From the NCBI GenBank assembly GCA_023091665.1, contig JALJCQ010000030.1, forward strand, positions 2,048,501 through 2,112,500: a DNA stretch of 64,000 nucleotides. Reading direction: 5' to 3'. Shown piece after piece: positions 45,501-58,800 of this stretch (its first letter is position 1; each line of letters starts with the position of its first letter). Made by a program: the position numbers and the translations under genes. The notes under the pieces were generated by a model, which was given only the letters and a program-made list of their open reading frames with translations, was not told the origin of the DNA and searched no databases. This DNA is from Pythium myriotylum (Eukaryota; Oomycota; Peronosporomycetes; Pythiales; Pythiaceae).

Positions 45501-48447
45501 TCTATACCAGCTGCGAACACAAACCGAGACGTTTTGGATCCGAAATCCCTCAGCAACACATGCGCTCAACTTTGTTGTTGATCATGTACCGATGCACAGC
45601 GCTGGGCTCTTGCTTGTGAGAGGTTCGAGTATCAGTGACATGTACGCGATGAGCGAATATATTCAAGCAGTTCCTATACCGTCTTCGGGGACAATACTTC
45701 CCGGTGAATCCGTCAAAGTTACAGTGCGATTGGAAGAGGCAATGTTGACTGCAGCCGATAGCAGCGAAGGTGAATCTGTTGGCTCAATCGGTAGCCTAAA
45801 ATCAAGCTCATTGCTCCACAAGATGCGCCACCATCCGTCCTGGCGAAGTAACTCGTGGGGCGCGGAGATCGTGGATGATGACAACGACCAACTCACTCAA
45901 AGTCATATGTATTTGACCGTTAGAGATGTTGATATGAGCATTGAATCGGCTCTTATTGCCGAGATTAATGTTCATTTGATCCTCCAGAATGCGTCAGCCT
46001 CCACGCAGCAGGGGGTAGAAACGACGAAATCCTCCCAATCGATCGACCGATCGTTGCTTGGGGCAGCAATCGCTGCTCGTGAGAAGCGGCTATCGACACC
46101 GAAGAAAACACTTCCGTTACCGCCGTCAACTGCTTCTCTGCTTCAAGCATCGTCTCATCGTGAACAGCAATGGGGAGAAGGTAGCGTTCTTGACCACTTC
46201 GAAGAGTTGGATATTGGGTCAATTCGTTCTGGATCGGGTGGCCGCAAAAGTCAGCTGCCGACCTTGAGTCTTCGAGGATGCACCCCGTCCGAGAATTCTT
46301 CGTTGGAATCGACACGTTTTGTGATTGACGTAGGCCAGCACACAGTCAGAAATGGCGGGGAAGTTGAGTGGGAGATAACCGTGGAAAGTGCCTTCAAGCA
46401 GCTTTCGCCACCCGATGCAAGCAACTCCGAATCGGTGGAATATCGGCTATCTCTCGTCGATCAAACTGCAAACTCCTGGATTCAGCTAAGTCGAGATCGG
46501 GGCGCACTCGATCGTACGCGAAGCTACCAAAATGTTGTATTGTACTTTCTTCGGGACTCGATTGGCGTCTTTTCGACATTTTTAGTACTTCAGAACGTGA
46601 CCAACCCGAGCGATCTCAAGGTTATCCAAGTCAAGCTCGAAGTTGTTGCTGATTTGAATGCTCTGCGAAGTATGACCTCTGGTATTGACCCCTCGACACA
46701 TCTATTTCGTGTAGTGGTCTCTAACCAGTCTTCGTCCCGGAAACTCCGTCGGCTGAGTGATGAAGTGAGTGTAGTAGCAGATCTGTCTCCGCAAAGTGGA
46801 ACCACTCAACTGGTTGTCGACTATGGTGAGGTTTACTATTACAAGCTGTATCACAACCACTCCATTGTGATTGAGAACTCATCTTCGATGAACCTTGACT
46901 TCACGCTTTCAAGCAGTTCACCAAGTGAAGTGAGTTTTTCAATATCTCCGACGTCGTTCATGGAAGTCACGAGTGTTACGCTCGGAGCCCGCGGTCGCAC
47001 CCAAGTGTTCTTGCATTACCGACCGCATCCTCAATCCGACAGTGTGACTAACATGTGCTCACCTAGAGCACCATGGAATCGCGAAGTTGAAGTGTACGTC
47101 AACTGTCGACTAGTGAAAGACTTCCGTGAGACCGTTCTCCTTCGGGCGCTTTGCTACCCTCCACAAGTGACAGTCCACGTGGCATCATCCTCTCCAGAAA
47201 TTGCAACTTCAGACGAACCCGCAGTCACTAATGAGTATGAGTCCCAGCCAACGTTCCTTGGTATGGTGTTTGCGATGAGCGAGTCGGCTCTTTCAAGCAG
47301 CGATGAGGCTGGCTTGTCAGGGAACACCTCTGAAGCCCGGTTCTTGATTGTGCGGAACACTCGAAGTGACATTAGAGCACGAATTGCTCTACGGAACGAT
47401 AGCCTCTTTTTTACTGCCAGTGTTGCCCATGATCTATGTGATGGCGTGGAGGTGGACTACCTTGAGCAAGGGATCGGTGCTGGACGTCGCGCAACACTCC
47501 TCTTGTCTATTTCACCTGGTCGCTCTGCTGTTCTGCGGGTTGAACCTGATGTCCAGTCCTTACGGAAACATCGACAAGTGTGGGATCATAGCGTGAAAGA
47601 GCATTTCACGCTGTACAACATCAAGCAGTTTGCAGAGCACTACCAAATCACACTGTGCTTCACATGCAGGTAAGTTTGCTGCTCAAATTTAACATCGTCA
47701 CAGAGCCTAACGGCTTCATCATTTAGCAACGTGTCGAGCTATTACATCCCTCCGCACGTGGTGGAGTCCTATCCTTTCTCGGCTCTAGAAGACACAATAG
47801 CGAAGTTTCTTCAGGTATAGATCCCCGCTCTGTGCATCAACGACGATCCTAGCCACTCACTTGGTGCCTTATTTTTTTTGTAGAATTTCAATTCAACGTG
47901 GAAGTGGGTCTTCTCCCATCTAAGTAAACCTGCGAACAGCGAAACCAGCACGAAGTCACCATCGTCGGCAGTCCAACTCGCTGAAGTTCTCAGCGAGCTT
48001 GAAGATGCGTTGGAAGAGTCTTCGCCCCTCAGCCCGAGAAAACCAGGAGTCATCGCTGGTTTTGGAGCTGCCTCAACGGCAGAGCCTGCTGCAGAAGCAC
48101 TCAGTTCTCATGATCGAGAGGGTTTGCGCCAGCTGCTCCACTCATATCGTGCTTTGTACTTCGACTTCTTTTACATTACAGATGAGCTCATATGGTACGG
48201 TGTGCGGAGCAACGCAGTACGCCACAGCCTAATGCTCGCAGGACTGGCCTACGGTGTCGTTTTCAACCACGAGATCTTCCGCGTGTTCCTATCGCAGCCA
48301 CAGGATTCAGTCACTATCCCAAGGCTACTTTTGCCATGGACTCGGCAGCTCCGCCATTTTCTAAGCTTCTTCCCGGAGAACCAAGAAGCTACTCGGCCAC
48401 TGCGGCAGGTCTACGAGCAGCTCCAGAAGTTCGAGATGCTTGCATAA
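36562..48447 (+). CDS. Giant ASH/MSP-type multi-domain protein (3,781 aa), probably ciliary
   Basis: Ten exons: 36562-37494, 37551-37651, 37693-38092, 38156-38424, 38489-40713, 40775-44616, 44682-45001, 45066-47669, 47727-47814 and 47884-48447, all joined in frame. Intron 1 uses a GC donor (GAG|GCAAGT). The protein is a chain of immunoglobulin-like ASH/MSP repeats with the usual pattern 'LxFGxxxxGxxxxxxxxLxNxSxxPLxY..', for example INFGRITVSSRSSKKLIIQN and LDFGDCYSGIPTCKTLLLKN. A coiled coil (EKKLDEELEKLEHKLRIAV) lies near residue 1,375 and acidic, Ser-rich linkers lie between. Proteins of this build (Hydin, CFAP47, CFAP65 and others) form axonemal structures, mostly in the central apparatus. 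The last ~130 residues (LRQLLHSYRALYFDFFYITDEL...) form a helical domain I cannot assign. No one-to-one orthologue is claimed. Confidence 0.82.
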
Positions 48448-48518
48448 CGAAGTCAATAGGTCTTGTACGGATGAAATATACTGAAATAGACAGGAAACTG
48501 TCAGAGTTGCAATTGAGA

Positions 48519-50203
48519 ATGGCTGTGGCCCACTCGGACAGCGAGGCCGACACGCGGCGCCGCCGATGGAGCGACCATGCGCGCGAAGGCAAAAGCATCC
48601 GCAAGGGGGAGAGGAAAGAGCGCAAGCAGCGCCGCGAGCGAGAGGACGGTAGCCGTCACAAGGAGAAGAAAAAGAGAAAGGAAAAGAAGAAGAGGAAGAC
48701 TCGGAGCAGACGGCGCGAGTCCTCGAGCGAGAGCAGCAGCAGCAGCGACAGCGACGGAGCCGCCGATGAAAGGGCCGTGGCGACCGTGGACCTGGAGGTA
48801 CGCTCTGCTAATGCCAGGCGAGCTCGACGTTGTCGCTAACACTGACCACGGGATGGTTTATATCGTGCCAGCAAGCCGCCCAAGTCGTGCGGACCCTGCT
48901 TGTTGAGTTCCCTTCCATCGCGGCAGACCTACTATCTATGCTCCAGCTCCTCGACGAGGGACAGACTGCGGTGATCAGCGGCATTGCGAACTCGCGCGTC
49001 AAGATACTATTGAGGGCGTTGTTCCCCTCACTCGGCCTCCAAAGGGTACGCCTGCGATCTCGTGCACACCCCGAAAGAGTTACTTGACGAATTAATCGCT
49101 CTCGCAGTTGCGCACACCCAAAGACGCTTATGCTGCTCCAACGGCTTCTAAAAATCTGCACCTCCTCGAGACTGTGGCTAGTCTGCTCGAAACCGCAACC
49201 GATCCAGGATCGACAGAGAAAGGAACAGGGATTGCGGGGGGCTCTGCAAAGAAGCGAGATGCTCCGATCGGCCCAACCATGCCGCCGACTAACTTCACTC
49301 CAACAGTCACAAGTGCTGACAATAATCATGTTGACGTCGACGACGACGGTGATATCATCGGACCCGCACTACCAGGCACAAAGGGATTTCGACTTCCTGA
49401 TGAACGCGTAGAGATGGAGATGGATCGCCGCGCGAAGCAGATTGAAGAAGATGAGTGGCGCCGTGCTCGTGGGGAGGTACCACTTCGCATTGCCTCAGCA
49501 TCTGGCGGCCGCGAAGCATGGATGACCGAGATGCCGGAGAACAACAAAACTCTCGAAGAAGCAATGGGGGGAACCATCAAGCCACGCACAGGGAAACCAG
49601 CTGCTTTTCGAAGCCGAGAACCTGCAAAGATTGACAGCACATGGTTTGATGCTCCTGAGGAGCGTGAGCGCTCAAAGCGGGCCAAGCTTGACATGTCGGT
49701 ATTTTGCTGCGTTTCAATGATATCAACTTGTCGCTGATAACGTGGTAATGATTATAGGGAATTGCTGGGCTACGTTCGACCGGAGAATGCAGCGGGTTCA
49801 CACAATTCAGGCCATGTGCACGCCTTAGGATCCAGTGCATCTACGAACCATTCAATTCTGCCCGTTGCAAATCGGGAGGCAGATGACGATATGCGGCGCC
49901 AAATGGACGCACTGAGGGAGAAGAGAGGGCCTTCGTTATTGGAGCAACATCAGCAAAGAGTGGCAGAAGAAACGAAAACGAACAAGTCAGGTAGGGGTGG
50001 GATGGATAGGTCAACTTGGAATCGGTGCGTTCGGTCGTTGCTGTTAGTGCTATTCTGAATACTCACGCCGTATCCCTACCAGAGAGCGCGACCTCACTGC
50101 TCGCCGTACGCTTTCAAAAGATGATGCCAGTCGCATCATCGCTGCCTCAAAGGAGATCGGCTCCAAGTTCACAGCACCGACAGTTACAAGGCAATTCTTG
50201 TAA
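48519..50203 (+). CDS. GPALPP motif-containing protein 1 homologue (DUF3752)
   Basis: Five exons: 48519-48797, 48872-49045, 49108-49694, 49758-50024 and 50083-50203; 475 aa. The N-terminus is very basic (KEKKKRKEKKKRKTRSRRRE) with a Ser/Asp-rich follow-up, typical of nuclear speckle proteins. A helical block (QAAQVVRTLLVEFPSIAADLLSMLQLL) follows. Two GPALPP-type motifs occur: IGPTMPP and IIGPALPGTKGF. The C-terminal DUF3752 block reads RGEVPLRIA, EAWMTEMPE, FRSREPAKIDSTWFDAPEER and, at the end, RERDLTARRTLSKDDASRII...KEIGSKFT. The family is nuclear, possibly tied to splicing; its molecular role is not established. The stop is only 7 bp from the end of the convergent TPR gene. Confidence 0.85.
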
Positions 50204-50210
50204 TCCCCTC

Positions 50211-51167
50211 TTATTGATGCTTCTCGATTGAACCGAAGAAAAATTGAAGTATGGCCAGCACGATGGACGCTAGGCATCGCACCAAACGCTCTTTAAGGGA
50301 AGTCAAATTTGACTCGAGCTGCATATATCTCGTTGCGTATTCTGGATTCCTTTCAACAATGTTGTCCTTGTCCTCGTACAGTCGACCGACGGCTTCTCGC
50401 ATCATCTGCTTTTCAAACTTTCGCTGCTGAACCACACGCATTCGTTCTCGCCTTTCGGCTCGGGTGATGTCGTTCAGCTGCCTTGACAGTTTTTCGAGCG
50501 AAATATTCTCACCATCGGGATGGCTTTCTTTGCCTTTGAATGAATGTGTGGCATGCTCCAAATCCCGCCTACCCAAGAATGTGTTCATAAAACATGAGGT
50601 AACACCGCGCAACTTCATCGATGCAGAACTTTACCTTGCTTCGTCGAAGCGCGTAAGTTTCGTCATTGCTTTGGCACGCTGAATCAGTGCTCGAATACAT
50701 GATGGGTCCAGTCGAAGGGCCTCGTCACAAACCTTTCGAGCTTTCTCCCACTGTTCCGTCATTAGAAGGCATGCTGCAAGATTGCAAGTCAGTGGTAGCT
50801 GCTCCACGCGCTCGCACACAAGCCGTTGTTCTGGAGTGGTTCCAAAGTCTAACCCTGCCAATGCTTCAACATACATTTCAGCAGCCTGGTCAAAAAATCC
50901 ATTACGAAATGCCTTGTTGGCAAGTTCTCGCTTCTCTCTCATCCACCCATTGCGATCGCCCCCGCTTGCCTGAATTGACGCGACTTCTTGAGCCGCGTGC
51001 TTCACTTTGGCTTGCAAATCGAGAAGTGCGACCTCTCGGGGACTCGTATCCAGCATCACCCCATTATCGAGTTTTCGCTTTAGGGATATTGAGGCTGACG
51101 TTACTGGCAACATGATATCGTTGATGCTTTCGAGCATTTTTGATACCGTGTAGGCTTTGGAGCTCAT
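50211..51167 (-). CDS. TPR co-chaperone-like protein with C-terminal hydrophobic tail
   Basis: Two exons, 51167-50635 and 50568-50211; 296 aa. Three TPR motifs are visible: KRELANKAFRNGFFDQAAEMYVEAL, LPLTCNLAACLLMTEQWEKARKVCDEALRLDP and RALIQRAKAMTKLTRFDEARRDLEHA, the last one split by the intron. The carboxylate-clamp spacing (K/N..N..K/R) is like that of Hsp70/Hsp90-binding TPR proteins such as FKBP or Hop. A charged coiled coil (RQLNDITRAERRERMRVVQQRKFEKQ) follows. The end, CLASIVLAILQFFFGSI, is hydrophobic and could be a tail anchor. No peptidyl-prolyl isomerase domain is present. Family identity beyond TPR is unknown. Confidence 0.8.
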
Positions 51168-51346
51168 AATTGATCAACGCAGCGCTGGCGCTCGTGTAGG
51201 TTGATCAAGTGCCGCAGTTTTCCGCTCCGTCAAGTACGAACCGTCACATCAGCCGTTTCATTTTTGTACTTAATCACCATATTTCCTAAACCGCTTTCCT
51301 CGCCAACCCGACCGACGACGAAGAAGTCGAGCGACGTCCACTTGGT

Positions 51347-52613
51347 TCACGTCCGGGTTTCTTTTTTGTCTTCAATCCCGTTGCCTTGCCAATGCGCCGT
51401 AGCAGCTGCAGCGTCCACCAGCGCGAGAACCTGAGGGAGAGTCATGGATGCTTCAGGTGCAGTTCGAATGGTTATGCAACAAGCCACAAAAACGAACCGA
51501 AATACAGGAAGCTTTGATTCTCCTTCGTCTTGCGCGTCTGTGGGTGGGTCGCACGCAATGGCGAGAAGCAGAAACTGTTGAGGATTTTCATAACAAAGAT
51601 TATGGATCATTGCTAAAAGTTAAAACCGTCACACCGCACATACCACAGGAAAGAGAAGCGCGAAAATGCCTTTGCTCACAAAATTGGGAACAAAGAATGT
51701 AGCCAATGTAAATGGTGCGCCGAATCCAGCGAAATAGGCCCTGGGATCAAAGCGGACTCAGTATAACGCACAGGAGAGGGGGTTGGGGAATGAGCTTGCT
51801 GAGTACCAGTGCTGTTCCAGGTGGCCAAGGCGCTTTTCAAGCCCCCAGCCTGCGAGAGACCACTTGTATTCAAAGCAATACAATGAGTACAGCCAGCTGA
51901 GGTGTATGAAGCTGACCATAGGCCCGACAACTGGAATCAGATACGACAACACTGTTTGCAAGAGGAAGAATGCAACCAGGATTGCCCGATAGAGCTCGTC
52001 TCTGCGTAGGATTAAAACTTGTGAGCAGCCGCTTCAAACTAACCGGAGAAAACAAACCAACCGGATCATGTCTGTGACGGGAGTTGATGACGGTCTACCG
52101 TGCTGCTGCATGTACGCTATCGCGAGGCTATCTGTTATACTCAGTCAGCAACAAGCCAACTACATGCAACACTTACCGTCATCTGCAATCTCTTGGTACC
52201 AGATTGTATTGAGGATGAAGCTGATACAGTAGATGGGGTACATCCAAAGGACCTGGTAGAGAAGGAAGACAAAGCCATCGACTCGATCGCGCACATCGTC
52301 GGCCTGGCTCGGTCTAAGGGAAGGGTTGAGTATAGCCAAAACGACGTATGTGCAGTGATGCGACTCACGCAGCGGAAAACGAGCGTTGGAGGATCTCTCC
52401 GAAGAGGTGAATCACAGGGATGACGGCCCGGTCGAAGAAGAAGATGGAGCCGAGAAAGATGAGTCCGTTGAGCACGAAGCACTTGGCGCTGGAGACGCAG
52501 ATGAGGCGCGACTGGAGGAAAAAGAGCAGGATGCGGTGGAGGGAGATGGCGTGCTGCACGCCGTCGCAGAACGCCTTGAACGCCAGCGCCAGGTACACGG
52601 CGACGGCCCCCAT
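51347..52613 (-). CDS. EI24-like (etoposide-induced 2.4) membrane protein
   Basis: Six exons: 52613-52369, 52313-52177, 52131-52062, 52001-51807, 51740-51644 and 51574-51347; 323 aa. The order of motifs is that of EI24: FKAFCDGVQHA at the N-terminus; VFLLYQVLWMYPIYCISFILNTIWYQEIAD; a short loop; LVAFFLLQTVLSYLIPVVGPMVSFIHLSWLYSLYCFEYKWSLAGWGLEKRLGHLEQHWAYFAGFGAP; and VSKGIFALLFPVFLLLAI. It is a polytopic ER protein; in animals it is linked to autophagy and growth arrest. The last ~50 residues form a less conserved cytosolic tail. The start MGAVAVYLALAF is chosen because the first helix begins directly. Confidence 0.86.
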
Positions 52614-52731
52614 TGCGCTGCTCTTCTTGCTTGAAGAAATGCTGCGAACTTAGCCATGGCTGAGTATTCTTCTCGCACTTAGGAGTGGTTGTCAAATCCC
52701 GATTTGGCAGTCGAAGTGGCCGGTCACTCGG

Positions 52732-55648
52732 ATGCTGTCGACGAGGCGACGAGCGAACGGCGCCGGGTGCGCGGGCGTCGCGGGCGAGCATGCGCTGGGT
52801 AGACAGCCGCTTCACCTCTACGGGTACCTATGGGCCAAGCCCGACTTTCTCGTGGACGACGACAGCGGCAGCTTCAGCTTCGTCCTGCCCGACACGGTGC
52901 TCTTTAAGCACCAGAAGCCCGTCAAGTGGTTCTTCACGTCCAAGCAAGAGAGAGGGAAAGTGAGTCAGGAGACTACTGCGTGCTATGTGTGGATGGCCGA
53001 GAATGACCACATCAATGTCCCAGATACTCACGAAGAGCAAGAAGAACGTCAGCGTCGCCCACGTGCTCCAGTGCTTCTCGGCGAATCAACACCCGCCACC
53101 ACCGACGGCTGTCGACGAAGAGCAATCCATTGTTGCGACTTACACATACCCAGACCGGACAGCCGGCGGAGAGCTTGTCATGGTGGTCGAGCACTTGACA
53201 CGCGATGGCGTCAACCACTTGCTTATGAACCGTGATAAGCCGTCGATGAGCGTTCTACAGCGATTTGTTTCGACACGTTCCGGATACAACCACATGATAC
53301 AGTCAGTCTTCACACCAGACAGCTTTCTCGTGCGGAAGTGTGTCAACCCACACGTTGTGCGAGAAATAGGGCTCAGTGTGGCAGAACGCACAGCTACGTT
53401 TGAAGCCGACGAGCGATTGGTGCAGCCACGTGAGACAACGATACATCATGCATCACCACACGAGCACAGCTAACCGCACAGAGATTGCTTGAATTAGGAG
53501 ACGTGACGAATCGAGAACTTTGTGAGAAAATCGAACACACTCATCTTGAGATGAGCAACCACCTCCAAAAACTCATCGGGAAGCCAATCGCTCGCATCGT
53601 TTCGTATTTCAAGGTAACAAGCGCTACCAACCCAATGTCATAGATAGATTCTCAAGCCGATGTATTTCCTAGCATGGAGCTGATAATCGGGTATATTTCC
53701 TTTGGAGCACTATGCTGTCATTTGAGAGTGGGAATATGGCATTTGCGAAGAACCTTCGACTGGCTCTGTCACACAACGATCGACTCCAACTTCTTGTGGC
53801 GACTGCGTCGGCTTCAGCGACACGACGAAGTACTGAGCTATCTTCCATGCCTGCCAAATACATGCACTTTGGGATCTGTCCTGCGTGTCGAACACGAATA
53901 TCTCATGGAATGATCTGCTTTTACGTGAGTTTCTGCTGTGGGATTAAACGCTGCACAAGACAACTAACTTGCTCAACCAATTAGGTGACTTTCAAGGCTG
54001 TCATCAAAGCTTTTGAATGCTTGCCTGAAGATCCACTTTCTGGAAATCTTCCGCGTGTGCCACCTCTACTCGAATCGATTCTTTCACCTATAAGCGACGA
54101 GCGGTATGGACAACTTCGCCGAGATAAAGCCTTCATGTAACCCTCAACAATATTTTTCGCTGTAAGGATATGTACCAATCTTTGATGAACCTAGGTATCG
54201 CACTGTTAAAGTCTGCCGAGAGTGCGCGGGCAAGATAAACAGCGCAAAAAAAAGCGAGCCCAAGAGCAGAATAGACCATATCAGAGAGTCTTCGTACGCG
54301 AGAGACACAGAGCGACAGCTGCCCATATACATGCAGTCAGCACATTGCATTTTCTGGGGCAAGGTCAAGCGTGAAGAAGCAGCCCGAAGTAGGAGAACAG
54401 GCACACCTTCAAGTCATGAGCACACAGAAAGGGTCGGAATCAGCAGACCTCGCCCGTCTGCATCCATCCAAACTATGCAAAAGCACCTCCATGGACTGAC
54501 GAAAGCATCATTAAGGCGTCTTCTACCGCAATTAACGGCGAAAAGCAGTGATACTCCCTTGGTTGAGCCGAGACACTGCATGGAGAAGTTGGCAGAACAC
54601 TTGCAGTGCAATTTCGGAGGGCCGTCTCTAAGGCTTGCTCTAGCTCGAACCAATATATTCCCGGTCTCATCAACAGTTTCTGTCGATACACTAGAGTGGG
54701 TGTGTGAACCGAAGCTGCTTGCTGAATTTTTCGCTTATGTACGTATGCTTGTGAGCTGGTCTGATTGTATCACTAATATCTGCGTTTTGAATTGCTCAGT
54801 GGAGCGAGGTTTCGAAGGCAACTGGACATGGGTCTGGAACAAGCGCAATGGATTTGGACTTACTGGACACCATGCTTTCTGCTTATGTCGAGGGCAACGT
54901 GGATGGCGTTACTAAGGCTGACCAACGGCAGCAGCCACAACTTTCACTTGATGAAACACAGCCCTTCTTCGATAATACTGAGCGCTCCACATCTCTCCAC
55001 TCCACCCCCTCGTTGATTCACCCTGTACGCCCCGCAAGTAATAGACCGAGAAGCAGCATTATCCACAGGCCATCGCCTAATCGTCACTCCCGAGTTGTTG
55101 GGGCTAACAATCGAACATCAGCAAAACGAGATGGGGATATCGCCAAGCTTCAATTACATCAACCCGGTACATTCACAGTCCAGTCATCGACTCCGAAACG
55201 ATTCAGACGACATCTAGATGGGGTGTTGTGCGAAGTGGAAATCAACGTGCTGCAAGACTACAACAATTCGCTTTCGCTGGCAGTAAAAGCTTGGCCCCAA
55301 AAAGGTGTGTCAAGCGATACACCCGACGACGGAATGCAGGTTACGTTGACAGCGTCTCAGGTACGGGGATGCGAGAGCCCATCATGTGGTGCTATGCTGA
55401 CACCCCTGGTCATTCAGATTCTGGCTCTTGTTCAGCCACGCGATACTGACGCATCATTTATTCCCTGTTCGGCGGAAGCGTTGATCGAGGCAGTGCTCAA
55501 CGCCCTGAGCATCCGGCATGGCAGTCTCGTCGTCGGTCGTGTCGACCCGACCTTGACTCCCGAGTCGACTCTTGCTGTCGAGCTCTCTGTTGGTAGCGAG
55601 TTGACCGACGAGGAACGCAGCGTCCTTGAGAACGCTCTTGGTCGATAG
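52732..55648 (+). CDS. Unrecognised 854-aa protein with CxxC pairs
   Basis: Seven exons: 52732-52959, 53024-53419, 53470-53613, 53673-53924, 53985-54136, 54195-54738 and 54800-55648, all keeping frame. The N-terminal part (LYGYLWAKPDFLVDDDSGSFSFVLPDTVLFKHQKPVKWFF) is beta-like; a helical block KNVSVAHVLQCF follows. Two cysteine pairs, ICPACRTRISHGMIC and VKVCRECAGK, are about 75 residues apart and could share one zinc ion. The C-terminal third is low-complexity Ser/Pro, then a compact segment (LDGVLCEVEINVLQDYNNSLSLAVKAWP) and a helical end. I find no match to a family I know. The third intron start is chosen as GTGCAG to keep frame (50 nt). The gene lies 118 bp from the divergent EI24 start. 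Confidence 0.7.
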
Positions 55649-55886
55649 TTGAACATGAGTGGCGCGCAGCTTGAAAAAAGTACCCATCCTCGCAGAGGTG
55701 TTGTAGCCATTCGCGGCGATCGCTTTGGGGAGGGGTAGGCCGCAGCGCCAGTCATTTCTCCATCAAAACCTCGATCTCGAGGTGTTTCATGTCGAAGAAC
55801 AGCTCGATTTTTGGCGCGCTCGCGGATGATTGACGGGCGGCTCGTTCACTAGCCGAGTCGCCGCCGACCGCCCACTCGCCTCCACC

Positions 55887-58800
55887 ATGGCCGACTACTC
55901 CCCCGAGCAGCTCGAGGCGCTGCTGGCGCAGCTCACGCACCCGGACACGCAGCAGATCAAGCAGGCGGAGGAGCTGCTCAAGCAGTACCTCAAGAAGATC
56001 AGCTCAGTCGCCGGCCTCATCACGCAGGTCCAGCACTCGGGCAACCAGGGCGTGCGCCAAATGGCCGCAATCCTCCTGCGCAAGAAACTGCTCAAGCACT
56101 GGCCCAAGATCGACGCACCGACGCAGGCCGCAATCAAGCAGGCGCTGCTTCAGCGCTCGGTCGAGGACCCCGTCCACGTCGTGCGCTTCTCGATCGCCGC
56201 GCTCATCTCGTCGCTCGCCACCCACGAGTTGAAGACGGGCACTTGGCCCGAGCTCATGGCGTTCATTAACCAGGCTGCCACCAGTGCCGATGAAAACCAG
56301 CGTGAGATCAGCATGAAACTGCTGCAGCTGCTCGGCGAATCCATGGGCACGACGCTTCAGCCGTTCTTCCACGAGCTCAAGCCGCTTTACGCAAACGCCC
56401 TTCAAGACCCACAGAGCCTTAAAGTGCGCATTGCTGCCATGCGCGCGGCATGCACGCTCATTGAATTCCTCGAAGAGGGCGCGTTGCGAGCATTCCAGCC
56501 GCTTGTGCCACTCATGGTCGGTGTTCTTCAGCAGTGCGTCGTCAACGGCGCCGAGTCGGAAGCCATCGAGTTACTCGACGTGCTATCAGAAGTTGTGAAC
56601 CATCCGTTCCCGCTACTTGACCAGTCTCTGGTCGACCTTGTTGAGCTCTTGCTGCAAGTGCTGGCGCACCCGTCCCTTGAAGGCAGCACTCGTGCTTCGG
56701 CGGCGTACGCTATTGGCGAGTTCATCAAGCGTAAGCCAAAGGCAATTGGCAAGAAGAACCTTGTTCCCAAACTCTTTACTACAATGCTAGATATCATTGC
56801 GGCCGACGATCGCGCGATGTGCGGTCTTATCTCTAACATTCTCGAGAGGGATGAGGAGGAGCACGACGACGACGATGAGACACCTGGTCACTTGGCGCAG
56901 CAAACGCTTGACACACTCGCTCTTTGCGTACCCGGCAAGTACGTGAACCCTGTCGTCTTCGCGACTTGTAGTGAATACATGAAGTCTCCAGAACCTCAGC
57001 GCCGCAAGGCGGGTGTGCTAGCCCTCGGCATTGTCTCCGAAGGTTGCCATGAGATCATGTGCCAGAACATCAAGGAGCTGCTCCCGCCAGTGTTTGCCGC
57101 TGCGCAGGATGGTGACCAGCGCGTTCGCGGCGCGTCTTGCTTTGCCATTGGTCAGTTTGCGGAGTTTCTCCAGCCCCCAGTGGCCGATCACTACGCTGAG
57201 ATGCTTCCTCTCGCAATTGCCCTCCTTGACGACAACACCAAGGAAATCAAGGCGACAGCCCTGTATGTTGTGGAAGAAATTACCCAGAGCATGGATACTC
57301 ACGAGACCTTGCCATACCTCGATACTCTCGTGACGAAGCTTGTCAACGTGCTCCGTAGCTCGTCGCCGCAGCTGCAGAAGATGTGTTTGGACGCCTTGGG
57401 CTCGATTGCGGTTGGCGCGAAGGATGCGTTCTTACCATACCTTGCTCCAATTGCCGAACTCATCCAGCCATTCTCCAACATCACGGATCCCAAGTTTTTC
57501 TTCCTCCGTGGTGCCGCGATTGAGTGCCTCGGCTACCTTGCTGTTGCTGTCGGTAAGGAAGCTTTCCGTTCGTACTACGCTGCCACGATGCAGTTTGCAC
57601 TTTCTTCTTTTGGCTTCGAGGATACGGAGCTGAAGGAGCAAGCCTTCGTTTTCTTCATCAACCTGTCGAGTGTCTACAAGGAAGAATTCCAGCCGTTCCT
57701 TGAGCAGGCCACTGGATTTGTTCTCGCCGAGCTCAACAACGAGGAGGGTATCAATGTTGAAGAGGACGATGATGATTTACCCGAGGGTCTTCAGTCTGAT
57801 GACGACGAGGACGATGATGAGAATGCTGTCGACAACCTAGTCCGTCACATCAGCATTCGTACCGATGCGTTGAGCGCCAAGGTCCGTGCTATTGCTGCCG
57901 TCGAGGAGTTAGCGTTGAACTGCGGCGCTGCGTTTGAGCAGTACATTCCTGTGTTCCTCACCCCGCTTGCACGTCTCACGGAGTACATCCACGAGGATGT
58001 GCGTGCTGCGGTTGCAGAGGCGTTGGCTGGTCTCGTCATTTGCTCATTTGAGGCAGCTCACCCGAACAGCGCTGACGAGCAGGTTTGGGTAAAGGGTGAC
58101 TTTAACAAGAACATTCTCTCGGACCGCAACAAGCTCATCTTGGAGCCTGTCGTCAAGGGTCTAGTCGAGGAACTTCTCCAGGACCCTGAGGCCGTCGTCG
58201 TGGAGAAGGCTTTCAACGCTCTCAAGGTGATGTCGGCTCGTATCGGCCCCGTTGTGACGATGGATTACTTGAAATTCATCACGGATACAGTTCAGAAGAT
58301 CCTCACGCACGATCACGACTGCCAGGCGGATGAAGAAGAAGACGAGGACGAAGAGGAAAACGAGGGCGGGTCCGTTCTCGAGTCAGCTTCTGAGCTTGTT
58401 GGTGTGCTCAGCAAGTGCTATGGTGAGCACTTTCTCGAAACGTTCAAGGCTCTCTTCCCGAACCTTCTGAAGTACGCCACCAGCCTCCGCGCCAACCGCG
58501 ACCGTGCAGCTGTTGTCGGTTGCTTCGCCGAGGTTCTGCGGGAAGTAGGTCCGGGTGGCCAGGCCTTTGCCGAGAGCGTGTTCCCGGTTGTCATCCAGGG
58601 TCTCACCTCTGAGCACTACGTGCTTCGTGCCAACAGCGTTTTTTGTGTCGGCATCCTCGCTGAGACGAGTGGGCCAAACCTCGCTGGCGCGTACGAGCAA
58701 ATTCTTCACGCAGTCCGACCCCTTTTTGATGAGTCGACGAACGACGATGTTGTTGTCGACAATGCCGCTGCTGCAGTGGCACGCATGATCATGGCTAGTC

